Source: Castanea sativa (Eukaryota; Streptophyta; Magnoliopsida; Fagales; Fagaceae). From it: DNA of 64,000 nucleotides. This document shows, one piece after another, positions 10,420 to 20,520 of this stretch. Each line of letters opens with the position of its first letter. Within the stretch, counting starts at the first letter, position 1. The stretch lies in the NCBI RefSeq assembly GCF_040712315.1, contig NC_134013.1, positions 33,391,001 to 33,455,000 of the forward strand. The letters run 5' to 3'. Both the position numbers and the translations under genes were made by a program. The notes under the pieces are model-generated. The model was not told where the DNA came from, made no database searches, and worked only from the letters and a program-made list of their open reading frames with translations.

Positions 10420-12249
10420 TAGGAATAACTATTACAAGTGTCATAGCAGGAGGATACACTACATTGGAATAATTAAAGCATATTTAACTAAAATACTTTC
10501 TGCTAATAATAATACATGAACAGTTCCACAAAGAAAGCAGTATTAGAACACAATTACGACAGGAATATGTTAATAACAAGGTGTCATATTAATCATTAGT
10601 CAACCATGGCAAGGAAAAAAGTAGTAATTTGCTAGAGGAATGAACTTGGCCCCTTAGTAGATTCAAGCCCAAAAGGGGAACCAATCTCCAATGTGAGTAA
10701 CCTCAAAGGGGAATCTTGCTGTAGAAGTTACCCACTTTGGAAAGAAGAACCCAGATGACTTAATCGCAGATTCTTAACTCGTTAGAGAGTGGGCTATTAA
10801 AAGGGAGAAAAGTGGGTGACCTATTGATGCATGCTTTTACTCCTATCACTCATGTTTTTCTTCATTACTCTTGGTTTTCTGTTTTCTTTATTCTCTTACA
10901 CTTGTTTTATATGTTTTCTTTCCTTTTTCCTTCTCACTCTCCCATTTTTCTCCTCCCTTCACTGTGCATGTATATGGCTTTTTATATTGCCTATTGTGAT
11001 TGGATTTTCTATTTTTACCCCTTAATCTCTTTTGGTCTATTGTGGTTATCCTTCCAAGACTGCCCACTGGTCTGCCGACTACCCAACCACCACCACTATA
11101 CTATGTTGGCTATGCCATATCTCATTCCCAGACAAAAGTGGTTTTGTTTTGTTTTTACTCCCCCTTTGCTCTCATTCGAATTATCGTTATTCCTCTCCCT
11201 TACCAACCCCTATAACATGCATTTAGTAGCTCCAGCTTATGTTTACCTCTTTTAGATGAGATGCCATCCTAGCAAGACATTTCCCCAAAAAGAGCTTGAG
11301 CGGGAACCCCAAAATAGGTTCCTCCTTCTCCCCACGGCCAAACCACACCCTCTCTTACCTCTAACCCATGGCCCACCTCCCTTGTATTGGCTGGGTATAG
11401 GTAAGTAGTGCTTGAGCCTTGTGTGCATGCCCCACTTCCATACAAGTCCATTGCTTTTTTGGCTCTCACGCGTTTGCCATTCCCTTCAAGCTTGTCTGAT
11501 CTTGCTGCATGCTCTAGTATTTGTTTAACTCTTGTAGCATAAATGAGTTCTTGGGTCTTCATTCTCTGCATTCCATTTCTTCTTTCGATTGGGCATTGCT
11601 TAGGTGTGGGCTTTCTTTTCTTTAATTCAGCCCACGTTCCCTTTTTATCCTTTGTTCATGGGCTGGATAGTGTTCCTACTACGCCACTACATTGTTCTTG
11701 CTATGGCATCATTCACCCCTTTTTGGTCATAGTATTCCTTCTTTTAGTCTTCACTACCTAACATTCCTACTAGGCTAGTCCATTCAACACCTTGGGCTTC
11801 CTTGGTCCACTTCATTCTTTGAGCATCCTCGGCCCGTTTCATTCTTCGGGCATCCTTGGCCCATTCCATTTTTTCCTACCTTTTTCATTCTCATGGGTTT
11901 TTGCTAAATCCTTTGGGCTTCTCAAGCCCAATTACCACATCCTTTGTCTTTGGGTTTATTGGCCTTTGAACTAATCCAATTTACTAGTTCCTTTCTTTGG
12001 GCTCCTCCAGCCCGTTTTGCTTTCTTTCCATTTCTCATGATTCTCATGGGCTTATTACTTCATTCTTTGCGGCATCCTCGGACCGCTTGCTTTCTGTGAG
12101 ATCACTTATTATTTTGCGAGCTTGTGGACCATTATTCCTTCCATTCTGGCCCAATGGTCCTTACTTTACTGCTTCTTTATCCATTTTTTTTTTCATATTG
12201 TTGGGCTTCTTTTGCCATTGGGCTCTTTTGTCAAAATTGGGCATCAACA
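10420..12249 (-). mobile_element. 5' LTR of element 1 (left boundary uncertain)
   Basis: The right end GGGCATCAACA at 12,249 matches the solo LTR end, giving TGTTGATGCCC on the minus strand. From about 10,678 (GGGGAACCAATCTCCAATGTG) rightward it aligns with 3,390-5,041. To the left of that the two LTRs differ, and gag coding potential reaches 10,405, so the inner edge lies somewhere between about 10,410 and 10,660. No convincing primer-binding site was found. Pyrimidine-rich open frames on the plus strand here are by-products of composition. Confidence 0.65.
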
Positions 12250-12364
12250 ATCCCTTACAAAATCATAAGAGAATAATAATCCTTTGTTTTGAATGCTGGA
12301 TATCTCCATTATAATTATCAAAAAGTGTCAATTGAGTACAATGCTCTTAGTCTCATCCCTTATT
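12250..12364. other. Short AT-rich spacer, nothing recognised
   Basis: This sequence lies between the end of the gypsy LTR and the start of the tandem duplication. The first 5 bases (ATCCC) would be the TSD of element 1, but the partner lies outside the window. Confidence 0.5.
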
Positions 12365-13431
12365 TGTAAGAAATAATGAGGTTTTTAAAACTAAGCCATT
12401 TCTTCTTCTTTTTTTCCTTCCTTTTTTTTTTCTCTTTTTTCTTAAATGTAGTTTTTGAACCTCATTTTCTTGATGGTTTTTCACAATTTACAAAATCCTT
12501 ATTAACTACTAAAGTCATGCTTTGTAGTTTGTATATGATTATTCACTCATTTTGTTGTGAAATCCTATTATTGGCATCTCCCTACCCAAGATTTAAAGAC
12601 CCGAACACCAATATAAATACATAACATCAAAGTACTCCCAATCCCAAATAGATCTTTGAGACTTAAGATTTGTGCCGGTTTTCTATCCCAAAAAAAATTT
12701 GACCCGGCACTGTTTTGAGAAATTAAATAGCTCTGTCTTTTGGAATGTCACCAAGATTTTCTTTTCCATTGATTAAGCATTGCAATGTAGATTATAAACC
12801 TAGTTCCCCTCCATTGAAGAAGTAAACAATGCTATTGAGTTACAATACTCTTTATGATATATTATTGACATTTGAATCTAATTTCAAGCATTATATTTTT
12901 TTTCTAATAAGGATTTAATATTGCAAATTATAAAGTAGAATTTTTTTTTATTATCAAATATTGGATTAGAAAATTAAAATTCTTCACGTTGGTCGTGGCA
13001 CATTCATCTAATCAAGTTATGGTTGATATTTCAGAATCCCTTTTTGTCAAATTTGAAAATATAGGATTATTTGGTCAACAATTGTAACTACTTTTTGACA
13101 TTTGGCCTCACAAATCAAATTACTGGTCGACAATCTGTGCAATGCAAAGGAAAGTTTAACATAATATGATTTTTTTTTTGTTTTTATTTGTTGTCTTATA
13201 TGAAATTTAATAATTATGATTGTGTTTATATATGGAACTATGGAACCATATATTCTATAATTTATTATGATTGTGTTTATATTATGATATTTTTGAATTA
13301 TTTTTGTCAAATTTAAAAATATAGAATTATTTGGTCAAAATTTTTAACTACTTTTTAACATTTGGTGACATAAATTAAATTTACTGGTTGGTAAAGTTTA
13401 ACAATGTATCTTTTTACTCTATTTTATTTTT

Positions 13432-13616
13432 GGGAAATGCTAACGGATACCCTTAGAGCATTGGTTAACAATCTATTTAAAGAAAAAAAATTGGGAAAAG
13501 AAAAAAAAATTAATGTTATGATAATTTTTTTCATTTCCCATAAATAAAATGATGTCAAAATTTTTCTAAAATAAATTGTTAACCCATTATATTAAAGACA
13601 TTTGTTAGCGTGACCC
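13432..13616. mobile_element. Mutator-like MITE, 9-bp TSD (copy A)
   Basis: Ends are GGGAAATGCTAACGGATACC and, reversed, GGGTCACGCTAACAAATGTC, forming terminal inverted repeats (TIRs) of about 40 bp that include GGTTAACAAT. Flanks are TTTATTTTT at 13,423-13,431 and again at 13,617-13,625, a perfect 9-bp TSD typical of MULEs. The interior is A/T-rich with no coding capacity. Confidence 0.8.
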
Positions 13617-13745
13617 TTTATTTTTAACTACTTCTGACAAAAGATGTTCTATTAAATGGACCAATGGAGTATAAATGCACTTCAAGAAATGATAGCGTAC
13701 CAGACTAAGGGATTTACATAATGTGGTTTTTTAGTTTTTGGTGCC

Positions 13746-13775
13746 ACGGAGGGAGGGAGGGAGGGAGGGAGGGAA
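13746..13775 (+). repeat. (GGGA)n microsatellite
   Basis: About seven GGGA/GGAG units occur in copy A. In copy B the equivalent site is a G-rich tract without the clean repeat (18,552-18,567). Confidence 0.8.
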
Positions 13776-13949
13776 CGTAAAAGGTTAACTTTTAAGACTT
13801 CCAATCACTCCTTCTCCTCCCTCCCCCCTTCATTTTATGGATTTCTTGGTGATATAATTCTTTTATATCATAATTATGATAATATACTATTATCTCTTTT
13901 ACAAGTCAAAATTCATAAAGAAAAACTTTCTTATTTATCAAAGTCTTTT

Positions 13950-15285
13950 AAGGTTCAAAATCTTTAAAAGGAAAATGAAGGCAGAAAAAAAGGAAAATAA
14001 AGAAGCCAAGAAGAAGGGGAAAAAAACACTAATTTTACCTTCCAAAATTGAGGTATATAAGTAATAATAATTTTTTTTTTATATCTCAAATTCTATATGT
14101 AATAATTTATGTTCCCGTGCATAGGTATTAAGTAATAGAATTTGGGGATAATTTAAATAACAATATAAATTTGCATCAGCTATACTTCATGTCTATATAA
14201 CTATTAAAATTATTCCATGTAAAATTTAAGTTTTAATCTTGAAAAAGTCTCTGATAGTTATAGAAGAGATTTAGGTCCAATTCCCGCCTATACCAAAAAT
14301 TGATTGGTATTTTGGTCTAATAATAAAGAACTATCATCAGGATCGAACGCCATATATTAAAATTCTCTATAAAAAAAACCTTGAAAATGAAATCTAAAAA
14401 TGACTTATTCATGAAAAAAGCAATTAAAAAAAAACCTTAACATATAAACAAAATAGAATGAATATTAATTATGTCTTATGTGAGTTTTTTTTACGTTAAT
14501 AGATGTAAATATGCATGAATGGTTATATATTTCATATTAGTCTTACAAAAGATGTTTATTTCAATAGAGTTATCTATTCTGTTTATATAGTTTTGGCAGG
14601 AAGAGATAATGTTGTTTTGGCAAGAAGAGATAAAGACAAAAGAAAATATATTAATGATTTATTTTATATTTTATCTCAATTGCTTAAATGATAAGGAAAA
14701 ATGGTTAAAATTGTCAATTTATAAAAAAAATACAATTTCCTTTAAGCTCGGAAATCTAGATACCTACCTGTTTCAAAGAGAATTCACATTCCTACTGACA
14801 TTTGATTCTCCTAGTGTGATTTGCAATTAAATATGAGAATCTTTAAACAATCCTAGGAATTTTAAAACATTACCCCGTACCAAACGTCACATTAAGGTTG
14901 AAAATCTTTAAAAGGAAAATGAAGGAAGGAAAAAATAAAAAGGAAAATAAAGAAGCCAAGGAGAAGGGGAAAAAAACACTAATTTTACCTTCCAAAATTG
15001 AGGTATATAAGTAATAATAATTTTTTTTAAATCTCAAATTCTATATGTAATAATTTATTTTCCTGTGCATAAGTATTAAATAATAGAATTTAGAGATAAT
15101 TTAAATAATAATATAAATTTGCATCAGCTGTACTTGATGTCTATATAACTATTAAAAATTATTCTATGTAAAAATTAAGTTTTAACCTTGAAAATGAAAT
15201 CTAAAAACGGCTTATTCATGAAAAAACAATATAAAAAAACCTTAACATATAAACAAAATAGAATGAATATTATACATGCAATTTT
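13950..15285 (+). repeat. Internal direct duplication within copy A (two blocks about 0.93 kb apart)
   Basis: The segment from AAAATCTTTAAAAGGAAAATG at about 13,957 is repeated from about 14,891 (through the run to ACTCCGCC at 15,297). The second block lacks the SINE. Between the blocks, 14,465-14,890 is unique and ends TTACCCCGTACCAAACGTC, which looks like a transposon terminus. Copy B has only one block (about 18,750-19,290). Confidence 0.75.
14246..14379 (+). mobile_element. tRNA-like SINE, copy A block 1
   Basis: A 134-bp insertion starting AGTCTCTGATAG and ending in an A-run after TTCTCTAT. It is flanked by CTTGAAAA (14,238-14,245) and CTTGAAAA (14,380-14,387). Internal GGTCCAATTCCC and the later TTAAAATTC resemble degenerate B boxes, suggesting a dimeric tRNA-derived SINE. 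The related block at 15,185 lacks it, showing the empty site TTAACCTTGAAAATG. Confidence 0.65.
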
Positions 15286-16118
15286 TTTTTTACTCCGCCA
15301 TTGCTCCAAATTACATTTTGAAAAAAAAAAAAAAAATTGGATAAACAAATTACAGTCACCTTGATATGATGGCAGATGTCAAATTTGAAATTAGTATTTT
15401 TTTTTTTTTTTTTGAGAACATTAGAAATTCCTCTTTAGCAAACAAAGCCAAAGAATATAACGCGTTTAGGTTTAGGCAATCTGACCAGCAAGCAAACTTA
15501 CCAAAAAAGAAAAAGTGAGAAGCACAAATACGTAGAATTCAGCAATGGAGTGGAGATACCCACGTTTTTGTGAAATCAATATCTTTGATAGTCCATTAAC
15601 ATTTAGTTAATTGATGAAGTCTCTAATCTCTCTTATTAAACAACATATCTGAGTTTGAATACGACTTATACAAAAGATACCCAAATAAATAAAACCTCTT
15701 TGATTGCTTTCAAAAAATGCCCAAGGCCAAGAGTAATTATTGAGGAGGGGCTCATAAAAAATAATTAAGGAGGGAAAGCCTATAAATTCAAATTCCACCT
15801 TATCTAAAAAGAAAAGAAAAATGCTAAAAGTATTACCAATTCTACTACGTAAAAGATACAAAGTGATATGACAATAAATGTAATTGATGAATTTCAATAA
15901 TCTAATAAATAAATATTTGATTTGATTTTTTTTTTTTTGTGATTAGTAACACATCATTTTGTAAACCCTATATAGTAAAATTTGTAAGAGCAATACTTAG
16001 GTACAGTACTTATGTATTGTTCTTTAAGTTCATTTTTTAAAATTCTGCCATATAGATTTTTTATTATGGGATGGAAGTGTATTTTTTAGTTAAGTTGCCA
16101 CATGACTGAATTTTAAAA

Positions 16119-17057
16119 CAGTGGCGGAGCTAGGATTTTAGTTTAGGGTGGGGGGGCGAGATCAAAAGACAATAATAAAAAAATAACCTAACATTATTAA
16201 TTGATATTAATAATAAAATTATAAACAAACAATAATTGTCATACAAAGCCTATTAAAATTAAAAAATTGTAAAATAAATGAACAATTGTAAAACATCTAA
16301 TTCATAGTTATTGATGATCAATCATCAAAGTAAGAGATTAATCTATGTACATAAAGTTTAGAGATCTAATTTGATTCCTCAAAATAAATTGAGAAAATAA
16401 ATTTCAACTTTTCTCTATTCTATTATTTAAAATTTTGGATTTATGGTAGAAACTCAAATTTTGAAACTATGAAAATGCAAGAGATGGAGGAGGAAAATGT
16501 AATGGACATTTTAATGCTTTAGTACCATACAAGATATTATTAGGTGTAATTAGAGCTCCACAGGCAGAACTTCAAACGAGAGAAGAAGGAAATTTAGGTA
16601 AGCGAAAAAAGAAAATGATAAAAAGAGTAAATATTGGTCAAAAGTGTAAACAACTTTAACAAGTTTAGTTTGGTGGCATTTATTTTGTGTTAGATTGTTT
16701 GAAGTGTTAGGAGTTGTTTTTGTAACACTTCAAAATCTCACAATATTTTTACAAAAAATTGAGGTGCTAGTACATCATTGATCAGAATAAAATAAAATAA
16801 ATTATTTTGAGATTCATCTCAACTAAAAACAAGAGTATTGTGAAAATATTGTGAGATTTTGTTATGTCTATAAACTTTCTCTATTGGAAAATTTGTTATT
16901 TTATTATTTATTTCATGTCATGTACAGTATGTTTAGGGAAATTGTTTCTTTGATTTTCTATTCTATGTCAGAAGCTAACTCACTTTACATAAGCATATAT
17001 ATAATAGACTTTTTAGTACAAGTCAGGGGGCAAGTGCCCCCTCTGGCTCCGCCCTTG
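16119..17057. mobile_element. Non-autonomous hAT-type element, 8-bp TSD
   Basis: Termini CAGTGGCGGAGCTAG and, reversed, CAAGGGCGGAGCCAG form 15-bp imperfect TIRs. Flanks TTTTAAAA (16,111-16,118) and TCTTAAAA (17,058-17,065) are an 8-bp TSD with one change. Copy B holds the uninterrupted TCTTAAAA. The 939-bp interior has no transposase. TIR sequence and TSD length fit hAT. Confidence 0.85.
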
Positions 17058-18243
17058 TCTTAAAAATGGAACATAAAGAATAACACCTAAGTTTTGTCCA
17101 ATTTGTAATATTTCCAAATCTCTGCATCACTCATTAAAAAAAATCTACCTAATTGGTCAACTTGGTAGTAAGAAATAATGAGGTTTTTAAAACTAAGCCA
17201 TTTTTCTTTTTCCTTCCTTTTTTTTTTTTTTTTCTCTTTCTTCTTAAATATAGTTTTTGAACCTCATTTTCTTGATGGTCTTTCGCAATTTACAAAATCC
17301 TTGTTTTGGGTGGGGGGAAGTACTAACTACTAAAGTTATGCATTGTAGTTATATATGATGATTTACTCATTTTGTTGTGAAATCCTATTATTGGCATCTC
17401 CCTACCCAAGATTTAAAGACCCGAACACCAATATAAACACATAACATCAAACCCAATCCCAAATAGATCTTTGAGACTTAAGATTTGTGCCGGTTTCCTA
17501 TCCCAAAAAAAAAAAAAATTTGAGCCGGCATTGTTTTGAGAAATTAAATAGCTCTGTCTTTTGGAATGTCACCAAGATTTTCTTTTCCATGGATTAAGCA
17601 TTGCAATGGAGATTTTAACCCTAGTTCCCCTCCATTGAAGAAGTAAACAATGCTACTGAGTTACAATACTCTTTATGGTATATTATTGACATTTGAATCT
17701 AATTTCAAGCATTATATTTTTTTCTAATAAGGATTTAATATTGCAAATTATAAAGTAGATTTTTTTCCTTTTTTAATCAAATATTGGATTAGAAAATTAA
17801 AATTCTTCACGTTGGTCATGGCACATTCATCTAATCAAGTTATGGTTGATATTTCAGAATCCCTTTTTATCAAATTTGAAAATATAGGATTATTTGGTCA
17901 ACAATTGTAACTACTTTTTGACATTTGGCCACACAAATCAAATTACTAGTTGACAATCCGTGCAATGCAAAGGAAAGTTTAACATAATATGATTTTTTTT
18001 TTGTCTTGTATGAAATTTAATAATTATGATTGTGTTTATATATGGAACTATGGAACCATATATTCTATAATTTATTATGATTGTGTTTATATTATGATAT
18101 TTTTGAATTATTTTTGTCAAATTTAAAAATATAGAGTTATTTGGTCAAAAATTTTAACTAATTTTTAACATTTGGTGACATAAATTAAATTTACTGGTTG
18201 GTAAAGTTTAACATAATGTATCTTTTTACTCTATTTTATTTTT

Positions 18244-18430
18244 GGGAAATGCTAACAGATGCCCTTAGGGCATTGGTTAACAATCTGTTTAAAGAAATTT
18301 TTTTTGGGAAAAGAAAAAAAAAACAATTAATGTTATGACAATTTTTTTTATTTCCCATAAAAATGATATCAAAATTTTCATAAAATGGATTGTTAACCCA
18401 TTATACTAAAGACATTTGTTAGCATGACCC
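18244..18430. mobile_element. Mutator-like MITE (copy B equivalent)
   Basis: Same element as at 13,432-13,616, at the equivalent position of the duplicated unit with the same TTTATTTTT flanks. It therefore inserted before the tandem duplication. Confidence 0.8.
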
Positions 18431-19045
18431 TTTATTTTTAACTATACTTTTGACAAAAGATGTTCTATTAAATGGACCAATGGAGTATAAATGCACTTCA
18501 AGACATGATAGCTATCAGACTAAGGGGTTTACATAATGTGGTTTTTGGTGCCGGGGGGTGGGGGGTAACCTGCCAATAGCATAAAAGCTTAACTTTTAAG
18601 ACTTTGAATCACTCCTCCCTCCCCCCTTCATTTTATGGATTTCTTGGTGATATAATCCTTTATATCATAATTATGATAATGTACAATTATCTCTTTTACA
18701 AGTCAAAATTCATAAAGAAAAACTATCTTATTTATCAAAGTCTTTTAAGGTTCAAAATCTTAATAAGGAAATTGAAGGCAGAGAAAAAGGAAAATAAAGA
18801 AGCCAAGGAGAAGGGGAAAAAAAAACACTAATTTTACCTTCCAAAATTGAGGTATATAAGTAGTAATAATTTTTTTTTTTAATCTCAAATTCTATATGTA
18901 ATAATTTATTTTCCCGTGCATAAGTATTAAGTAATAGAATTTGGGGATAATTTAAATAACAATACAAATTTGCATCAGCTGTACTTGATGTCTATATAAC
19001 TATTAAAATTATTCCATGTAAAAATTAAGTTTTAATTTTGAAAAA

Positions 19046-19178
19046 GTCTCTGATGGTTATATAAGAGATTTTGGGTTCAATCTCCGCCTATACTAAAAAT
19101 TGATTAGTATTTTGGTCTAATGATTAAGAGCTATCATCAGATCGGACGCCATACGTTAAAATTCGCTATGAAAAAAAC
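19046..19178 (+). mobile_element. tRNA-like SINE, copy B
   Basis: Same SINE at the same place in copy B (AGTCTCTGATGG ... A-run), flanked by TTTGAAAA and CTTGAAAA. The B-box-like GGTTCAATCTCC is better kept here. Confidence 0.65.
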
Positions 19179-19412
19179 CTTGAAAATGAAATCTAAAAAC
19201 GACTTATTCATGAAAAAACAATATAAAAAAAACCTTAACATTTAAACAAAATAGAATGAATATTATACATACAATTTTTTTTTACTCCGCCATTGCTCCA
19301 AATTACATTTAAAAAATAAAAATTGGATAAACAAATTACAGTCACCTTGATATGATGGCAAACGTCAAATTTTAAATTAGTATCCTTGGGCTGCCTAGCT
19401 GTGTGAACATTA

Positions 19413-19567
19413 GGGGGCCGTTTGTTTTCCTATCTCAAACTCACATTTTTACATTTTAAACAACGTTACACACATTTTCACACACTTTTTTACCCACACG
19501 TATTTCAAAAAACTATAAAAAAAAAAACTACAAAAGACTCATTTCAAACTACTCTACCAAACACCCC
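19413..19567. mobile_element. Harbinger/Tourist-like MITE, TTA TSD
   Basis: 155 bp with ends GGGGGCCGTTTG and ACCAAACACCCC, flanked by TTA on both sides. Copy A has the intact AACATTAGAAATTCC at the same site. A 3-bp TTA TSD and G-rich TIRs are hallmarks of PIF/Harbinger MITEs. Confidence 0.8.
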
Positions 19568-19753
19568 TTAGAAATTCCTCTTTAGCAAACAAAGCCAAAG
19601 AAAATAATGCGTTTAGGTTTAGGCAATTTGACCAGCAAGCAAACTTACCAAAAAAGGAAAAGTGAGAAGCACAAATATGTAGAATTCAGCAATGGAGTGG
19701 AGATACCCACGTTTTTGTGAAATCAATATCTTTGATAGTCCATTAACATTTAG

Positions 19754-19774
19754 GTTTTTTTTTTTTTTGAGAAA
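19754..19774 (-). mobile_element. 21-bp retroposed tail with 9-bp TSD
   Basis: A G, T-run, GAGAAAT insertion lies between two copies of AACATTTAG (19,745-19,753 and 19,775-19,783). Copy A has a single AACATTTAG. On the minus strand it is ATTTCTC followed by an A-run, like the very end of a SINE. Confidence 0.65.
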
Positions 19775-20380
19775 TAACATTTAGTTGATTGATGAAGTCT
19801 CTAATCTCTCTTATTAAACAACATATCTGAGTTTGAATACGACTTATACAACAGATACCCAAATAAATAAAACCTCTTTGATTTCTGACCTAATGCCCAA
19901 GGCCAAGAGTAATTATTGAGGAGGGGCTCATAAAAAATAATTAAGGAGGGAAAGCTTCCATCTTACCTAAAAAGAAAAATGCTAAAAGAATTACCAATTT
20001 TACTACGTAAAAGATACAAAGTGATATGACAATAAATGTAATTGACGGATTTCAATAATTTAATAAATAAATATTTGATTTTTTTTTTTTGTGATTAGTA
20101 ATAGGTCATTTTGTAAACCCTATATAGTAAAATTTGTAAGAGCAAGACTTAAGTACAGTATTTATATGTTGTTCTTTAGGTTCCATTTTTTAAGATTCTG
20201 TTATGTAGATTTTTTCACATGGGATGGAAGTGTATTTTTTAGTTAAGTTGCCACATAATTGAATCTTAAAAGGGGAACCTAAAGAACAACACCTAAATTT
20301 TGTACAATTTGTAATATTTCCAAATCTCTACATCATTCATTAAAAAAAAAAAAAATCTAACTAATTGGTCAACTTGTAAG

Positions 20381-20520
20381 CTATGAGAAATAGGATGGAC
20401 TTAGAATGATGAAGGCAAAGCTCACAGTTTTGGCTTGAAATAAAATTCTAATAGATTTTTGTGTGTGTGTGTGGATATGATAGAATACAACTTATGGTGG
20501 TTTTTTTAATCATTAAACTA
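20381..20520. other. Spacer with short GT repeat, nothing else recognised
   Basis: Contains a (GT)6-7 run near 20,461-20,473. No gene or element end was identified. Confidence 0.4.

Larger units (their letters stand above)
1..12249 (-). mobile_element. Ty3/gypsy (Tat-like) LTR retrotransposon 1, degenerate, left end outside window
   Basis: On the minus strand, right to left, the order is LTR (to 12,249), gag, protease, reverse transcriptase, RNase H, a second RNase H, integrase, then a plus-strand accessory gene at 1-2,160. Protease-RT-RNaseH-integrase order defines Ty3/gypsy. A second RNase H and an antisense gene after pol are known for the Tat branch (Ogre, Retand, Grande). All coding parts carry stops and frameshifts, so the copy is not autonomous. 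The integrase is interrupted by a solo LTR at 2,987-5,041. The 3' LTR would lie left of base 1. Branch assignment is inference from domain order; family identity is not established. Confidence 0.8.
12365..17164 (+). repeat. Tandem segmental duplication, copy A
   Basis: From TAAGAAATAATGAGG at 12,367 this unit matches 17,169 onward almost base for base, apart from indels, until AATTGGTCAACTTG at 17,164, which matches 20,376. Copy A contains a hAT-type insertion (16,119-17,057) and an extra internal block (about 14,465-15,180), both absent from copy B, so it is about 1.6 kb longer. No coding gene is supported; Lys-rich short frames such as 13,876-14,064 are low-complexity. The outer edges share TTGTAAG, suggesting microhomology at the duplication ends. 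Confidence 0.9.
17165..20380 (+). repeat. Tandem segmental duplication, copy B
   Basis: Direct repeat of copy A, joined head to tail with no spacer apart from a few bases (GTAG) at 17,165-17,168. It ends at CAACTTGTAAG near 20,380. It has its own private insertions: a 155-bp Harbinger-type MITE (19,413-19,567) and a 21-bp T-rich insertion (19,754-19,774). At the copy-A hAT site it shows the uninterrupted sequence GAATCTTAAAAGGGG. No gene is supported. Confidence 0.9.

Noticed and set aside
13876..14064. Lys/Glu-rich small protein (KAEKKENKEAKKKGKK)
   Set aside because: Low-complexity A-rich translation; frame not preserved in the paralogous block at 14,900 or in copy B.
12365..20380. Copies A and B as LTRs of one giant retrotransposon
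   Set aside because: They are directly adjacent with no internal region, lack TG..CA ends, and have no TSD.
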